50,646 bases of DNA, taken from contig JAGZDD010000009.1 in assembly GCA_018369015.1 (NCBI GenBank), positions 1-50,646 of the forward strand, written 5' to 3'. Positions 24,612-33,621 of this stretch are shown here, one piece after another. The stretch is from Clostridiales bacterium (GTDB lineage Bacteria > Bacillota > Clostridia > Lachnospirales > Lachnospiraceae). Numbering within the stretch: position 1 is the first letter of the stretch; the number at the start of each line of letters is the position of its first letter. The position numbers and the translations under genes are program-made. The notes below the pieces were generated by a model that saw only the letters and a list, made by a program, of their open reading frames with translations, searched no databases and was not told the origin of the DNA.

Positions 24612-24685
24612 GCGATTTTTGAATGGGATTATAGGAAGATATATACAACGACATTTAAGTATCCATAACGCAAGGAGGTAAAAAA

Positions 24686-25597
24686 ATGGATGTTATTTGT
24701 ACAAATGGCCTGTGTAAGGCTTACGGCGGCAAAACGGCGGTCGATCATTTGGATATGCATGTGCGCCAGGGAGAAATTTATGGATTTATCGGAAGAAATG
24801 GTTCGGGAAAGTCTACGACTTTAAAGCTGCTGTGTGGTATTGCAGCGCCCACAGGCGGGGAGGTCCGCCTGTTTGGCAAGCCTGTGGAGGACCCGTCGGC
24901 ACGCAGACGGCTTGGCGTTCTTGTGGAAACTCCGGGGATTTATTCAGATAAAAGTGGATTTGAAAATATGATGCTTAAGGCCTGCTGCCTTGGTATCGTA
25001 AAGCCGGAAGCTTTGATTGGGGAGCTTCTCACAATGGTCGGGCTAAAGCCTTCGGACCGAAGAAAGACAAAAAAGTATTCGATGGGAATGAAGCAGCGGC
25101 TTGGAATTGCTATGGCACTGCTTGGGGGGCCTGACGTACTCATTTTGGACGAACCGATTAATGGATTAGATCCCGAGGGAATGAGCAAGCTGCGCCAGAT
25201 ACTTTTAAATCTGAACCAGAAAAAGGGAATGACAATTATTGTCAGCTCCCATATTTTAGGGGAGCTTGAAAAAATAGCGACCTGTTACGGGATTATCAAG
25301 GATGGCCGTATGGTTCGTGAGATTACCTCAGAGGAATTGATACAAAAATGCAAAGATTATCTTTGTGTACAGGTGGACGATGCCAAAGGCGCCGCTGTGA
25401 TTTTAGAGGAGCAGCTTGCAATTAAAAATTATGAGGTCCACCCGGACGGAGAACTGAGAATTTTTGATTTTTCAGAAAGTACTGCCGTGGCTTTTGCCTT
25501 AGCTGAAGGTAAAATTGCTGTGAAGTCTATTTACCTGCACCGGCAGGATTTGGAAGACTATTTTTTGGAACTGATGGGAGGTAAGGATAATGATTAA
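24686..25597 (+). CDS. ABC transporter ATPase, BcrA/lantibiotic-immunity type
   Basis: This 303-residue ATP-binding subunit has Walker A GRNGSGKSTTLKLL, signature KYSMGMKQRLGIAMAL, Walker B DVLILDEPINGLDP, and the switch His in IIVSSHIL. The single nucleotide-binding domain with a C-terminal extension of about 90 residues fits the BcrA/SpaF/NatA group that exports or expels peptides. The following permease overlaps it by 8 bases. Together with the flanking regulator and kinase it most likely gives defence against a membrane-active peptide. Confidence 0.9.
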   Translation: MDVICTNGLCKAYGGKTAVDHLDMHVRQGEIYGFIGRNGSGKSTTLKLLCGIAAPTGGEVRLFGKPVEDPSARRRLGVLVETPGIYSDKSGFENMMLKACCLGIVKPEALIGELLTMVGLKPSDRRKTKKYSMGMKQRLGIAMALLGGPDVLILDEPINGLDPEGMSKLRQILLNLNQKKGMTIIVSSHILGELEKIATCYGIIKDGRMVREITSEELIQKCKDYLCVQVDDAKGAAVILEEQLAIKNYEVHPDGELRIFDFSESTAVAFALAEGKIAVKSIYLHRQDLEDYFLELMGGKDND

Positions 25598-26396
25598 TTA
25601 TTTCAGAATGGATATGCGCCGAATCCTTCGCTCCCGCTGGTTTTATATAACTTTGGGTGTAATTGTCCTTTTACTGTTATTTTCATTTTTTATGATTAAG
25701 CTTGCATTAGACCCTGAGTTGATCGGACAGCTTTCTAAGGCGGGAATTACGGTGTCAACCTCTGTAGATGAGGTGTCTGACGCAAAACAGCTTATGGGCG
25801 CAAGTATGGAAAGTCTTATTGGAAGTATGCTTTTTAGCGGCGGAATGATGGTTTCGATTATTGTCATCATTAGTTCAATTCTTGTATGTGAAGATTTTCG
25901 CAGCGGCTTTGTAAAAAATCTTTTTTCCTGCCGTATTAAAAGAGGTCATTATATTTTTGGAAAAATGCTGGCCTTTTTTGCTGTCAATGTCATTTATATG
26001 GCAGTATTTATTTTGGTTATTCTTGGTCTGAATAAACTTATGGGATTTAATATATCTTTGGGAAGTCCTAAACATCTGCTTATGATGATTGGCGCCGGCT
26101 GTCTTATTATTACTGCGCTGATTGCTCAAAATCTTCTGTTTTGTATGCTGACCCGCAACGCGATCGCAGGGAGCGTGTTATCCATTTTGTGCGGGGCAGG
26201 AGTGATTTCCGGGGCAATACAGGCTATAGCCGGGCTGTTTAATGCCGATCTGTCGCCGTTTCTTTTAGGAGAAATGCTGCGAGGCCTGCCTTATATGGAA
26301 AAGTTTTCCGCACAGTCTATTGCTGCTGCGGTGCTGTGGCTGGCTGCATATACTGGGGCGTCGGCGTTTATTTTAAACAAAAAGGATATTGCCTGA
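25590..26396 (+). CDS. ABC transporter permease, peptide-resistance type
   Basis: This 268-residue membrane protein has about six hydrophobic segments, the first at residues 16-36 (WFYITLGVIVLLLLFSFFMI). A polar extracellular loop near residues 40-70 separates it from the second. The segment VCEDFRSGFVKNLFSCRIKRGHYIFGKM is typical of ABC-2 type permeases. It overlaps the ATPase gene by 8 bases, so the two form one complex. Only one permease is present, where lantibiotic-immunity transporters often have two; it may homodimerise. Confidence 0.85.
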   Translation: MINYFRMDMRRILRSRWFYITLGVIVLLLLFSFFMIKLALDPELIGQLSKAGITVSTSVDEVSDAKQLMGASMESLIGSMLFSGGMMVSIIVIISSILVCEDFRSGFVKNLFSCRIKRGHYIFGKMLAFFAVNVIYMAVFILVILGLNKLMGFNISLGSPKHLLMMIGAGCLIITALIAQNLLFCMLTRNAIAGSVLSILCGAGVISGAIQAIAGLFNADLSPFLLGEMLRGLPYMEKFSAQSIAAAVLWLAAYTGASAFILNKKDIA

Positions 26397-26434
26397 ATAT
26401 TTTATCCGGGGCAATGAATAGTTACGAATATGCC

Positions 26435-26470
26435 AGAGCGTGTCCAAAGCATATTGCTTGGACACGCTCT
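26435..26470 (+). other. Intercistronic hairpin before histidine kinase gene
   Basis: AGAGCGTGTCCAA pairs with TTGGACACGCTCT over 13 bases, with a short inner GC/GC extension. It lies between the permease and kinase genes without a T-run. It may lower kinase output relative to the transporter. Confidence 0.5.
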
Positions 26471-26497
26471 TATGTGCTATATGGGAGGGATAATAAA

Positions 26498-27379
26498 ATG
26501 CTATTTACTATCGTTATATGTATCATTATTATCGTATTGTTATTTTGGAGCCTTTACCGTTACAAAAGGCAGATTGCAGATTTGGCAAAGCAGTTAGAGA
26601 ATATGCCGCAAAAAAGCAATCAGAGATTAACCTTGGAGGTTCAAAGCAGTGATTTTATACGTTTGTGCGATGCCATAAACAACCGCCTGAATGAGCAGCA
26701 GGAAGCGGCCATTGCGGCGCTGGAGGCTTCAAAGGAGCTGCAATATACGATTTCCTGCGTTTCCCATGATATACGGACGCCGCTGACTGGCGCTGACGGC
26801 TATATCCAGCTTTTAAGCGGTACAAAAGATGAGGAAAAACGAAAACGTTATTGCGGGATTATACACGCGCGCCTAAAAGATCTGGAAGGCCTGTTAGATG
26901 AATTATTTCTTTATACAAGGCTGTGCAGTGGAACGGTGGATATTTTGTGCTGCCCGGTACAGATTTATCCCCCATTATGTGACAGTCTGGCGGTATTTTA
27001 CGAGAAATTCCAGGAATCAAAGCGGGAGCCCTGCATTAAATTTGAAAATGAAGCACTTACGGCAATAGCAGATGCGCCCACCCTCCGGCGTATTTTCAGG
27101 AACCTTATCTCAAACGCGCTGACCCATGGCACAGGAAATCTGTTCATTGTCCAGAAGGGCTATGAAATTTATTTTGAAAATGATGTTTTAGATGCCGGAG
27201 AAATAGATATGGAACATTTATTTGACCGTTTTTACCGCGGCGACACAGCCAGGCGCGGCCCTAATGCTGGCCTGGGGCTTTCCATTGCACAGCGGCTGGC
27301 ATCGCAAATGCAGGCGGATCTTTCCGCCAGCCTTACCGGCCGCCGCCTGCGCTTTACCCTGACACTGTGCCCTGTCTAA
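26498..27379 (+). CDS. Sensor histidine kinase, short intramembrane-type
   Basis: This 293-residue kinase has a single obvious hydrophobic segment at the N-terminus (MLFTIVICIIIIVLLFWSLY) and essentially no extracellular domain. The phospho-acceptor is in CVSHDIRTPLTGADGYIQLL; the N-box FRNLISNALTHG and G-box AGLGLSIAQRLA follow. The ATG at 26498 follows GGAGGG; an in-frame start 162 bases upstream overlaps the permease and crosses the hairpin, so it is rejected. Such kinases usually sense through their partner transporter, here the adjacent ABC pair. Confidence 0.9.
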   Translation: MLFTIVICIIIIVLLFWSLYRYKRQIADLAKQLENMPQKSNQRLTLEVQSSDFIRLCDAINNRLNEQQEAAIAALEASKELQYTISCVSHDIRTPLTGADGYIQLLSGTKDEEKRKRYCGIIHARLKDLEGLLDELFLYTRLCSGTVDILCCPVQIYPPLCDSLAVFYEKFQESKREPCIKFENEALTAIADAPTLRRIFRNLISNALTHGTGNLFIVQKGYEIYFENDVLDAGEIDMEHLFDRFYRGDTARRGPNAGLGLSIAQRLASQMQADLSASLTGRRLRFTLTLCPV

Positions 27380-27384
27380 AAATA

Positions 27385-27557
27385 GTAACTATTCAGCCAT
27401 GCATCTCGGATTTACGCAGCTAACGCTGCTCACCGCCGCATACGCGGCTAAATCCTCGATTCGGGCTAAACGCCCTATGTCTTGGGAGGTCAAAACCTCT
27501 CTGCAAGCCAGCTTGTGCCAATGTTTGCCCTCCTCAGCCGCATGGCTGAATAGTTAC
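27385..27557. repeat. Dispersed palindromic element, copy B
   Basis: This 173-base element is bounded by a perfect 18-base inverted repeat: GTAACTATTCAGCCATGC at 27385-27402 and its complement at 27540-27557. Inside are further stems: GCAGC/GCTGC, GCCGC/GCGGC, GGATTTA/TAAATCC, GGGC/GCCC and GAGGT/ACCTC. Copy A (4045-4157) has the same core with paired base changes. There is no gene inside and no clear target duplication. It resembles a MITE or a large REP/BIME-like element and lies between the kinase gene and ecfA1. Confidence 0.75.
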
Positions 27558-27595
27558 AAAAATACACAACTGCCCGTTGCCTGTAAAAGTGGGAT

Positions 27596-27630
27596 AGTGT
27601 ATAATGTCCACAGAGTGGACATTATACACT
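27596..27630. promoter_or_regulatory. Perfect 16-base hairpin before ecfA1
   Basis: AGTGTATAATGTCCAC and its exact complement flank AGA. The arm contains TATAAT, so a -10 element may be embedded. The hairpin ends 42 bases before the ecfA1 start. It shares the AATGTC/GACATT core with the hairpin at 20451-20482. Confidence 0.6.
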
Positions 27631-27672
27631 GCGCATAAAGTTGTATTGAAACTAGAAAAGGACGGAGAGTTC

Positions 27673-28635
27673 ATGGGAATTATTAAAGCGGTCCATTTAA
27701 TTTATGATTATATTACAAGAGATGATGATACCGGCCAGGAAACGGCCAGCCGGGCGATTGACGATGTGGAGCTGGATATTCAGGCCGGCGATTTTATCGC
27801 GATTCTCGGGCATAACGGTTCAGGGAAATCCACATTGGCCAAGCATATGAACGCGCTTTTGCTGCCGACCGGCGGGGGGATCTGGATAAAAAATATGGAT
27901 ACCCGGGATGAAAGCGCCACATGGGATATTCGCCAGACTGCGGGAATGGTGTTCCAGAACCCGGACAACCAGATTATTGGCAGTATTGTTGAGGAGGATG
28001 TGGGCTTTGGCCCGGAAAATATCGGCGTGCCTACGGACGAGATTTGGGAGAGGGTCAATGAAAGCCTTAAGGCGGTAGGGATGACAGAGTACAGGGATCA
28101 TTCCCCAAATAAGCTGTCCGGCGGGCAAAAGCAGCGCGTCGCCATTGCCGGGGTGATGGCTATGCGGCCAGAATGTATTGTCTTGGATGAGCCTACGGCA
28201 ATGCTTGACCCTAACGGCCGCAAGGAGGTTTTAAAGACCGTAAGGGAGCTGAATAAGGAATCCAAAGTTACTGTTATTTTGATTACCCATTACATGGATG
28301 AGGTTATCCATGCGGATAAAGTATTTGTCATGGATGATGGAAAGATTGTGCTGGAAGGCACTCCGAAGGAAATTTTTTCCCAGGTGGAGCTGCTGAAAAA
28401 ATTGAGGCTTGACGTACCCCAGGTGACTGAGCTGGCCTATGAGCTTAAAATGCGGGGCCTGCCCCTGCCCGATGGAATACTTACCATTGATGAGTTTGTC
28501 AAAGCCCTGGCCCAAATTGCCCCGGAAGGAGGGGCCGGCGGCTTTTTGCCAGGAGGTTGCGCATTTAATATGCGGCAGCCGGAGTGTGTACAGCCGGAAC
28601 ACTTACAGAAGGGCGGAAATATCCATGTCGATTAA
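27673..28635 (+). CDS. ecfA1: ECF transporter ATPase A1
   Basis: EcfA1 is one of two ATPases of the energy-coupling factor module that serves vitamin and cofactor uptake. The 320-residue product has Walker A GHNGSGKSTLAK, Q-loop MVFQNPDNQI, signature KLSGGQKQRVAIAG, Walker B CIVLDEPTAMLDP and the H-loop ILITHYMDE. The ATG at 27673 follows GGAGAG and starts MGIIKAVHLIYDY; an earlier frame start lies in the hairpin. It overlaps ecfA2 by 11 bases. In many Firmicutes this operon follows rplQ directly. Confidence 0.95.
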   Translation: MGIIKAVHLIYDYITRDDDTGQETASRAIDDVELDIQAGDFIAILGHNGSGKSTLAKHMNALLLPTGGGIWIKNMDTRDESATWDIRQTAGMVFQNPDNQIIGSIVEEDVGFGPENIGVPTDEIWERVNESLKAVGMTEYRDHSPNKLSGGQKQRVAIAGVMAMRPECIVLDEPTAMLDPNGRKEVLKTVRELNKESKVTVILITHYMDEVIHADKVFVMDDGKIVLEGTPKEIFSQVELLKKLRLDVPQVTELAYELKMRGLPLPDGILTIDEFVKALAQIAPEGGAGGFLPGGCAFNMRQPECVQPEHLQKGGNIHVD

Positions 28636-29497
28636 ACTTGAAAATGTCAATTATATATACAGCCCGGACAGCGCTTTTAAAAAGCAGGCGCTCAAAGGTG
28701 TTAATTTAGAAATAAAAGACGGAGAATTTATTGGCCTGATTGGACACACTGGCTCGGGAAAGTCAACGCTCATCCAGCATTTGAACGGCTTAATGAAAGC
28801 GACCAGCGGCCATATTTATTATAATGGCGAGGACATTTATGATGATAAATTCAATCTGAGGGGACTTCGGGCGCTTGTGGGCCTTGTGTTCCAATATCCG
28901 GAGCACCAGCTTTTTGAAGTGACTGTGTTCAAGGACGTCTGCTTTGGCCCGAAAAACCTGGGCTTATCCCTGGAAGAATGTGAGCAGCGGGCCAAAGAAG
29001 CCCTAAAACTTGTAGGGCTTAAAGAAAAGCATTGGCAAAAATCCCCGTTCGAGCTGTCGGGCGGCCAAAAGCGCAGAGTCGCGATTGCCGGAGTGCTGGC
29101 TATGAAGCCGGAGGTGCTCATTCTTGACGAGCCTACGGCAGGGCTGGACCCAAAGGGACGCAACGATATTCTTGACCAGGTGGCAAAGCTCCACAGGGAA
29201 GAAAAGCTGACGGTCATCCTTGTATCTCACAGTATGGAGGATGTTGCCCGGTATGTTGACCGGCTGATTGTAATGAACCGTGGCAGCGTGTTTGCTGAAG
29301 GAACGCCTCCGGAGGTTTTTAAGCGCTATGTGGAACTGGAGCGTATCGGCCTTGCGGCGCCTCAGGTCACTTACGTCATGCACCGGCTGGCAGAGGCCGG
29401 TTTTCCGGTGGATAAAAGCGTTACGACTGTAGAGGGGGCCAGAGATTCGATTCTCAAAGCGCTGAATTGGCAGCAGGAAGGAGCGGCAAAGCAATGA
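28625..29497 (+). CDS. ecfA2: ECF transporter ATPase A2
   Basis: EcfA2 is the partner ATPase of EcfA1. The 290-residue product has Walker A GHTGSGKSTLIQHLNGLM, Q-loop LVFQYPEHQLFE, signature ELSGGQKRRVAIAG, Walker B VLILDEPTAGLDP and His in LVSHSMED. The ATG at 28625 (MSIKLENVNYIYS) lies inside the end of ecfA1 and gives the family N-terminus; the longer upstream frame is rejected. It overlaps ecfT by 4 bases (ATGA). Confidence 0.95.
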   Translation: MSIKLENVNYIYSPDSAFKKQALKGVNLEIKDGEFIGLIGHTGSGKSTLIQHLNGLMKATSGHIYYNGEDIYDDKFNLRGLRALVGLVFQYPEHQLFEVTVFKDVCFGPKNLGLSLEECEQRAKEALKLVGLKEKHWQKSPFELSGGQKRRVAIAGVLAMKPEVLILDEPTAGLDPKGRNDILDQVAKLHREEKLTVILVSHSMEDVARYVDRLIVMNRGSVFAEGTPPEVFKRYVELERIGLAAPQVTYVMHRLAEAGFPVDKSVTTVEGARDSILKALNWQQEGAAKQ

Positions 29498-30321
29498 TCC
29501 GGGATATTACGATTGGACAATACTATCCGGCGCCGTCGGTGATTCACCGGCTGGACCCCAGGGTAAAGCTTGTGGGAACACTTGTCTTTATTATTATGAT
29601 TTTCTGCATTAATAATCTGGCCGGCTATGTGGCAGCCACAGCGGCGTTAGCGTGCCTTGTTAAAATATCGAAGGTGCCCTTAAAATATATTTTAAAGGGC
29701 CTGAAGGCCATATTTTTTATTTTAATTTTCACTGCTGTGCTCAACTTATTTTTGACCCCGGGAACGCCTGTGTTTGAATGGAAATTTATTCATATTACCC
29801 GAGAGGGTATTCTTATGGCGTTAAAAATGGCGGTTCGGCTGACTTATCTGATTATTGGCTCGTCAATTATGACTTTGACGACGACGCCCAACCATTTGAC
29901 GGACGGATTGGAAAAGGGGCTTGGGCCTTTGAAAAAAATCCATGTGCCCGTCCATGAAATCGCTATGATGATGTCCATTGCCCTCCGATTTATCCCAATT
30001 CTTATGGAAGAAACCGATAAAATTATGAAGGCCCAGCAGGCCAGGTGCGCGGATTTTGAGAGCGGCAATGTGTTTCAAAGAGCCAAAAGCCTTGTTCCTG
30101 TGCTTGTCCCTTTATTTATATCCTCTTTCCGGCGGGCAAATGACCTGGCTATGGCTATGGAAGCGCGCTGCTATAACGGCGGTGAAGGCCGGACGAAAAT
30201 GAAGCCGCTTAAATATTACCGGAGAGATTATATCGGCTATTTGATGATTCTTATATATATTGCAGTACTCATTTTACTGAACATATTTTTCCCGGATATA
30301 CAAAAGCTTTTAATCCCGTAA
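29494..30321 (+). CDS. ecfT: ECF transporter transmembrane subunit T
   Basis: EcfT is the membrane scaffold that couples the two ATPases to exchangeable substrate-binding S proteins. The 275-residue product starts MIRDITIGQYYPAPSVIHRLDPRVKL, typical of the family. It has several hydrophobic segments and carries the conserved coupling motifs (ARCADFESG and ARCYNGGEGRTKMKP). The ATG at 29494 overlaps the ecfA2 stop and is preceded by AGGAG. No S-component gene lies in the window, so this is a shared group II module. Confidence 0.95.
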   Translation: MIRDITIGQYYPAPSVIHRLDPRVKLVGTLVFIIMIFCINNLAGYVAATAALACLVKISKVPLKYILKGLKAIFFILIFTAVLNLFLTPGTPVFEWKFIHITREGILMALKMAVRLTYLIIGSSIMTLTTTPNHLTDGLEKGLGPLKKIHVPVHEIAMMMSIALRFIPILMEETDKIMKAQQARCADFESGNVFQRAKSLVPVLVPLFISSFRRANDLAMAMEARCYNGGEGRTKMKPLKYYRRDYIGYLMILIYIAVLILLNIFFPDIQKLLIP

Positions 30322-30346
30322 GCCGCGGGAACATACAGGAGGTTTT

Positions 30347-31129
30347 ATGAAAGACCGATTACAGGCCGCCGGGGAGCGGCCTCTGAGACGGATTATGCTA
30401 GTCATTGCCTATGACGGCACAAATTACTGCGGCTGGCAGGTGCAGCCCAATGGGGTCAGTATCCAGTCGGTGCTCCAGTCAGCTATTGAAGACTTAGTCG
30501 GCGAAAAAATCCGGCTGACGGGAGCCAGCCGGACCGACGCGGGCGTCCATGCCCGGGGGCAGGTGGCAGTATTTGACACCCACAGTACGATTCCGGCGGA
30601 CCGTTTTGCTTTAGCTATAAATCAGAAGCTGCCGGAGGATATTGCTATTCAAAGCTCAAAAGAGGTTTCAAAAGGCTTCCATCCAAGATACGCCAAAACA
30701 TCCAAAACCTATGAATATAGAATATTAAACCGTAAAATCCCTATACCCTGTGAGCGGCTTTACAGCTATTTTGTGCCAAGGAACCTTGATCTTGACGCAA
30801 TGCGCAGGGCTGCCCGGTATATTTGCGGTACCCACGATTTTAAGAATTTTGCGTCGACGAAAACGAGCGTTTGCGACACAGTACGTACTGTGTACGGATT
30901 AGAGCTTAAAAAAGAGGGCGATATGCTTACCCTTTCGATTACCGGCAATGGCTTTTTATATAACATGGTACGTATTATTGCAGGAGCGCTGCTTTATGTG
31001 GGCTTTGGACAGAGCAGCCCGGAAAAAATACAGGAAGCGCTGCACAGCGCCAGCCGGATCGTTCCTGGGCCTACAGCACCGGCAAACGGGCTGACCCTTG
31101 TGGAAATTCGTTATGAAGAGGCGCTATAA
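30347..31129 (+). CDS. truA: tRNA pseudouridine synthase A
   Basis: TruA makes pseudouridine at positions 38-40 of tRNA anticodon stems. The 260-residue product has the catalytic Asp64 in GASRTDAGVHARGQVAVF, the N-terminal IAYDGTNYCGWQVQPNGVSIQ, and the C-terminal GNGFLYNMVRIIAGALLYVG. An AGGAGG site precedes the ATG, 25 bases after ecfT. The classical order would continue to rplM, but here the next gene is a radical SAM protein that overlaps the stop by one base. Confidence 0.97.
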   Translation: MKDRLQAAGERPLRRIMLVIAYDGTNYCGWQVQPNGVSIQSVLQSAIEDLVGEKIRLTGASRTDAGVHARGQVAVFDTHSTIPADRFALAINQKLPEDIAIQSSKEVSKGFHPRYAKTSKTYEYRILNRKIPIPCERLYSYFVPRNLDLDAMRRAARYICGTHDFKNFASTKTSVCDTVRTVYGLELKKEGDMLTLSITGNGFLYNMVRIIAGALLYVGFGQSSPEKIQEALHSASRIVPGPTAPANGLTLVEIRYEEAL

Positions 31130-32070
31130 TGGCAGGACAGAATAAAATAAATGGGGATATGGGGATGGAGTGCTGTACCTTGTGTCCAAGGGAATGTCGT
31201 GCTGACCGGACAAAGGCCGCTGGATTTTGCGGGATGGGTGATGAAGTAACTATTGCACGGGCGGCTCTTCATATGTGGGAGGAGCCTTGCATATCGGGTG
31301 AGTGCGGTTCGGGAACCGTATTTTTTTCGGGCTGTACATTGCGCTGCGTCTTTTGCCAAAATTATCAGATTTCCACTCAGAAAAAAGGCTATAAGGTGTC
31401 TGTGGAAAGGCTTGCGGACATTTTTCTGGAGCTTGAGGCTTTGGGCGCATGGAATATTAACCTTGTCACGCCGACACATTTTGTTCCACAGATCATACGG
31501 GCCTTAGAGCTTGGGCGGGCTAAAGGACTTTCCCTGCCCGTCGTTTACAATACAAGCGGCTATGAAACCGTGGAAACACTCAAGCGCCTGGAGGGCCATG
31601 TGGATATTTATCTGCCGGATTTCAAATATACAGACCCGGCGCTGGCCGGGAAATATTCAGGTGCGCCGGATTATTTTTTTCGGGCGTCTAAGGCTCTTGA
31701 GGAAATGGTCCGCCAGGTTCCAAAGGCTGTATTTGACGGCAGCCGGATGGTAAAGGGCGTCATTGTCCGGCATTTAATGCTGCCCGGCTGTCTTTTGGAT
31801 TCTAAAAAGGCTGTGCGTTATTTGTATGAAACATGGGGCGACAGTATTTATATGAGCCTGATGAATCAGTATACCCCGCTGCCGTCGCTTAGTGAAAATT
31901 ATCCGGAATTAAATGTGCGGGTTCAAAAGAAAGCTTATAATAAGCTGATTCAATTTGCCCTGGATCTTGGCGTGAGCAATGCATTTATCCAGGAAGGAGA
32001 AACCGCGAAGGAAAGCTTTATTCCTGATTTTGATGGGAAGGGTGTTTATGGACAGGGAAAAATATCTTGA
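31129..32070 (+). CDS. PflX-like radical SAM protein
   Basis: This 313-residue radical SAM protein has the iron-sulfur cysteines Cys69, Cys73 and Cys76 in GCTLRCVFCQNYQ. An N-terminal cysteine-rich segment (CCTLCPRECRADR and GFCGMG) is typical of the COG1313/PflX group related to pyruvate formate-lyase activating enzyme. The true substrate of this group is not settled. Its ATG overlaps the truA stop (TAATG), so it is translationally coupled to truA. The following activator gene starts 23 bases before its end. Confidence 0.88.
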   Translation: MAGQNKINGDMGMECCTLCPRECRADRTKAAGFCGMGDEVTIARAALHMWEEPCISGECGSGTVFFSGCTLRCVFCQNYQISTQKKGYKVSVERLADIFLELEALGAWNINLVTPTHFVPQIIRALELGRAKGLSLPVVYNTSGYETVETLKRLEGHVDIYLPDFKYTDPALAGKYSGAPDYFFRASKALEEMVRQVPKAVFDGSRMVKGVIVRHLMLPGCLLDSKKAVRYLYETWGDSIYMSLMNQYTPLPSLSENYPELNVRVQKKAYNKLIQFALDLGVSNAFIQEGETAKESFIPDFDGKGVYGQGKIS

Positions 32071-33532
32071 AAAATTGAAAGAAAGTATTGATGTCCTTTC
32101 GGATATTCTCGATACGGAAAACTATGGCATGTGCCTGGTAGATAAAGACGGCAGGATCGTAAAATGGAATTATGAACGGCTCTTTAGGCGCAGGGAGGAG
32201 GAGGTTCTTGGCCTTGCGGTTGAAGATGTGATTGAAAACACCCGGCTTCATATTGTTGCAAAAACAGGGAAAAAGGAGCTGTTCCAGATCCAGAAGATCC
32301 ATGGGAACCATGTCATTGCCAATAGAATCCCAATTATCCTCGATGGGGAAACGGTTGGGGCCGCGGGAACGATTATTTATAAAGATACGAAGGAACTGGC
32401 GGAGGCATGGCATTATGTAGAACGGGCCGAAAATAATATGAAGGCTTACAAAAGTGAGCTTGCAAAAATGTATCAGGCCCATTATCAGTTTGACAATATT
32501 CAGACGATTAATCCCAAAATGGAGGCTCTTAAGCACCTGTGCCAGGTCGTTGCGGGAACCCAGGCGACGGTACTGCTCCAAGGGGAAAGTGGGACAGGGA
32601 AAGAGCTTTTTGCCCAGGCGATCCATAATGCCAGCCTTGTTTGCCAGGAACCCTTTGTCAGTATAAATTGCGCGTCAATACCGAAGGATTTATTGGAATC
32701 CGAGCTTTTTGGCTATGAATCCGGGGCATTTACCGGGGCGCGCCGGGAAGGGAAAATCGGAAAATTTGAGCTGGCAGGCAGCGGTACGCTTTTTTTAGAC
32801 GAGCTGGGCGCCATGCCCTTAGAAATGCAGGCCAAGCTTTTAAGAGTGCTGGAAAACCATGAGTTTGAGCGGGTTGGAGGAAATAAAAAAATCACTTTGG
32901 AGGCAAGAATTATCGCGGCGACCAACGAACGGCTTTCGGAGTCTGTGACAAGAGGAATGTTCCGCAGCGATCTTTATTACCGTTTAAGCGTTGTGAGCGT
33001 AGACATTCCTCCCCTTAGAGAACGTCTGGAGGATTTACCGGAGCTTTGCATGAGCCTGCTCATTTCCCAGCAGAAAAAGTATAATATGGGAAATTTTCCA
33101 GCCTCCTTAAGCCCGAAGGTGCTGACGATTTTAAAGAGGCACGACTGGCCCGGAAATGTGCGGGAGCTGCGCAATGTTATGGAGCGCGCGGTGATTATGA
33201 GCCAGGGACGGGAAATTCTTGAGTGCCACCTGCCGGATTACCTCCAGAAGCTTAGCCGTCCGGAGCCGTTTGACTGTCCGAAGGAGCTTAACTGTCCGGG
33301 AGATATTTGTAAAGCCCAGGGCGCTGCGTCTGAGGAAATGGAGCAGGAGCCGGAGTGCGGTAACGAGAGCTATTATTACCGGGAAACCCGGCGCCTGGAG
33401 CGGCAGATGATTATAAAAGCGCTGAGAGAATGTCGGGGGAACCGGACCGAGGCGGCAAGACGGCTTGGTATCCACCGTTCGGTCATCTATAAAAAAATGA
33501 AGGATCTTAGAATAAGTATGGAAGATTTTTAA
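32048..33532 (+). CDS. PAS-domain sigma-54-dependent activator
   Basis: This 494-residue enhancer-binding protein has a PAS sensor at about residues 15-115. The AAA+ domain has Walker A GESGTGKE (179-186), the sigma-54 contact loop GAFTGA (226-231) and Walker B with FLDELG (249-254). A Fis-type helix-turn-helix ends the protein (GNRTEAARRLGIHRSVIYKKM). The ATG at 32048 follows GGGAAGGG and overlaps the previous gene by 23 bases; an earlier frame start is unsupported. Its probable target is the permease gene downstream, but no clear -24/-12 promoter was seen there. Confidence 0.92.
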   Translation: MDREKYLEKLKESIDVLSDILDTENYGMCLVDKDGRIVKWNYERLFRRREEEVLGLAVEDVIENTRLHIVAKTGKKELFQIQKIHGNHVIANRIPIILDGETVGAAGTIIYKDTKELAEAWHYVERAENNMKAYKSELAKMYQAHYQFDNIQTINPKMEALKHLCQVVAGTQATVLLQGESGTGKELFAQAIHNASLVCQEPFVSINCASIPKDLLESELFGYESGAFTGARREGKIGKFELAGSGTLFLDELGAMPLEMQAKLLRVLENHEFERVGGNKKITLEARIIAATNERLSESVTRGMFRSDLYYRLSVVSVDIPPLRERLEDLPELCMSLLISQQKKYNMGNFPASLSPKVLTILKRHDWPGNVRELRNVMERAVIMSQGREILECHLPDYLQKLSRPEPFDCPKELNCPGDICKAQGAASEEMEQEPECGNESYYYRETRRLERQMIIKALRECRGNRTEAARRLGIHRSVIYKKMKDLRISMEDF

Positions 33533-33574
33533 TATTTCACAGAGCCATCACATTCCTTTCGATGAGCTGTCAAA

Positions 33575-33596
33575 TAGATGTGATATATTACATCTA
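33575..33596. promoter_or_regulatory. Imperfect palindrome before GntP-type permease
   Basis: TAGATGT and ACATCTA flank the 8 bases GATATATT. The site ends 25 bases before the permease start codon. It could be an operator for that gene; the cognate regulator is unknown. Confidence 0.45.
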
Positions 33597-33621
33597 TCAA
33601 GTTTTACGGAGGAGGATGACG

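Noticed and set aside
26336..26497. Extended start for the short histidine kinase
   Set aside because: The extension overlaps the permease gene and the intercistronic hairpin, and the good ribosome binding site lies before 26498.
33533..33621. Sigma-54 promoter before the GntP permease
   Set aside because: No GG and GC doublets at the -24/-12 spacing were found; only a palindrome is visible.
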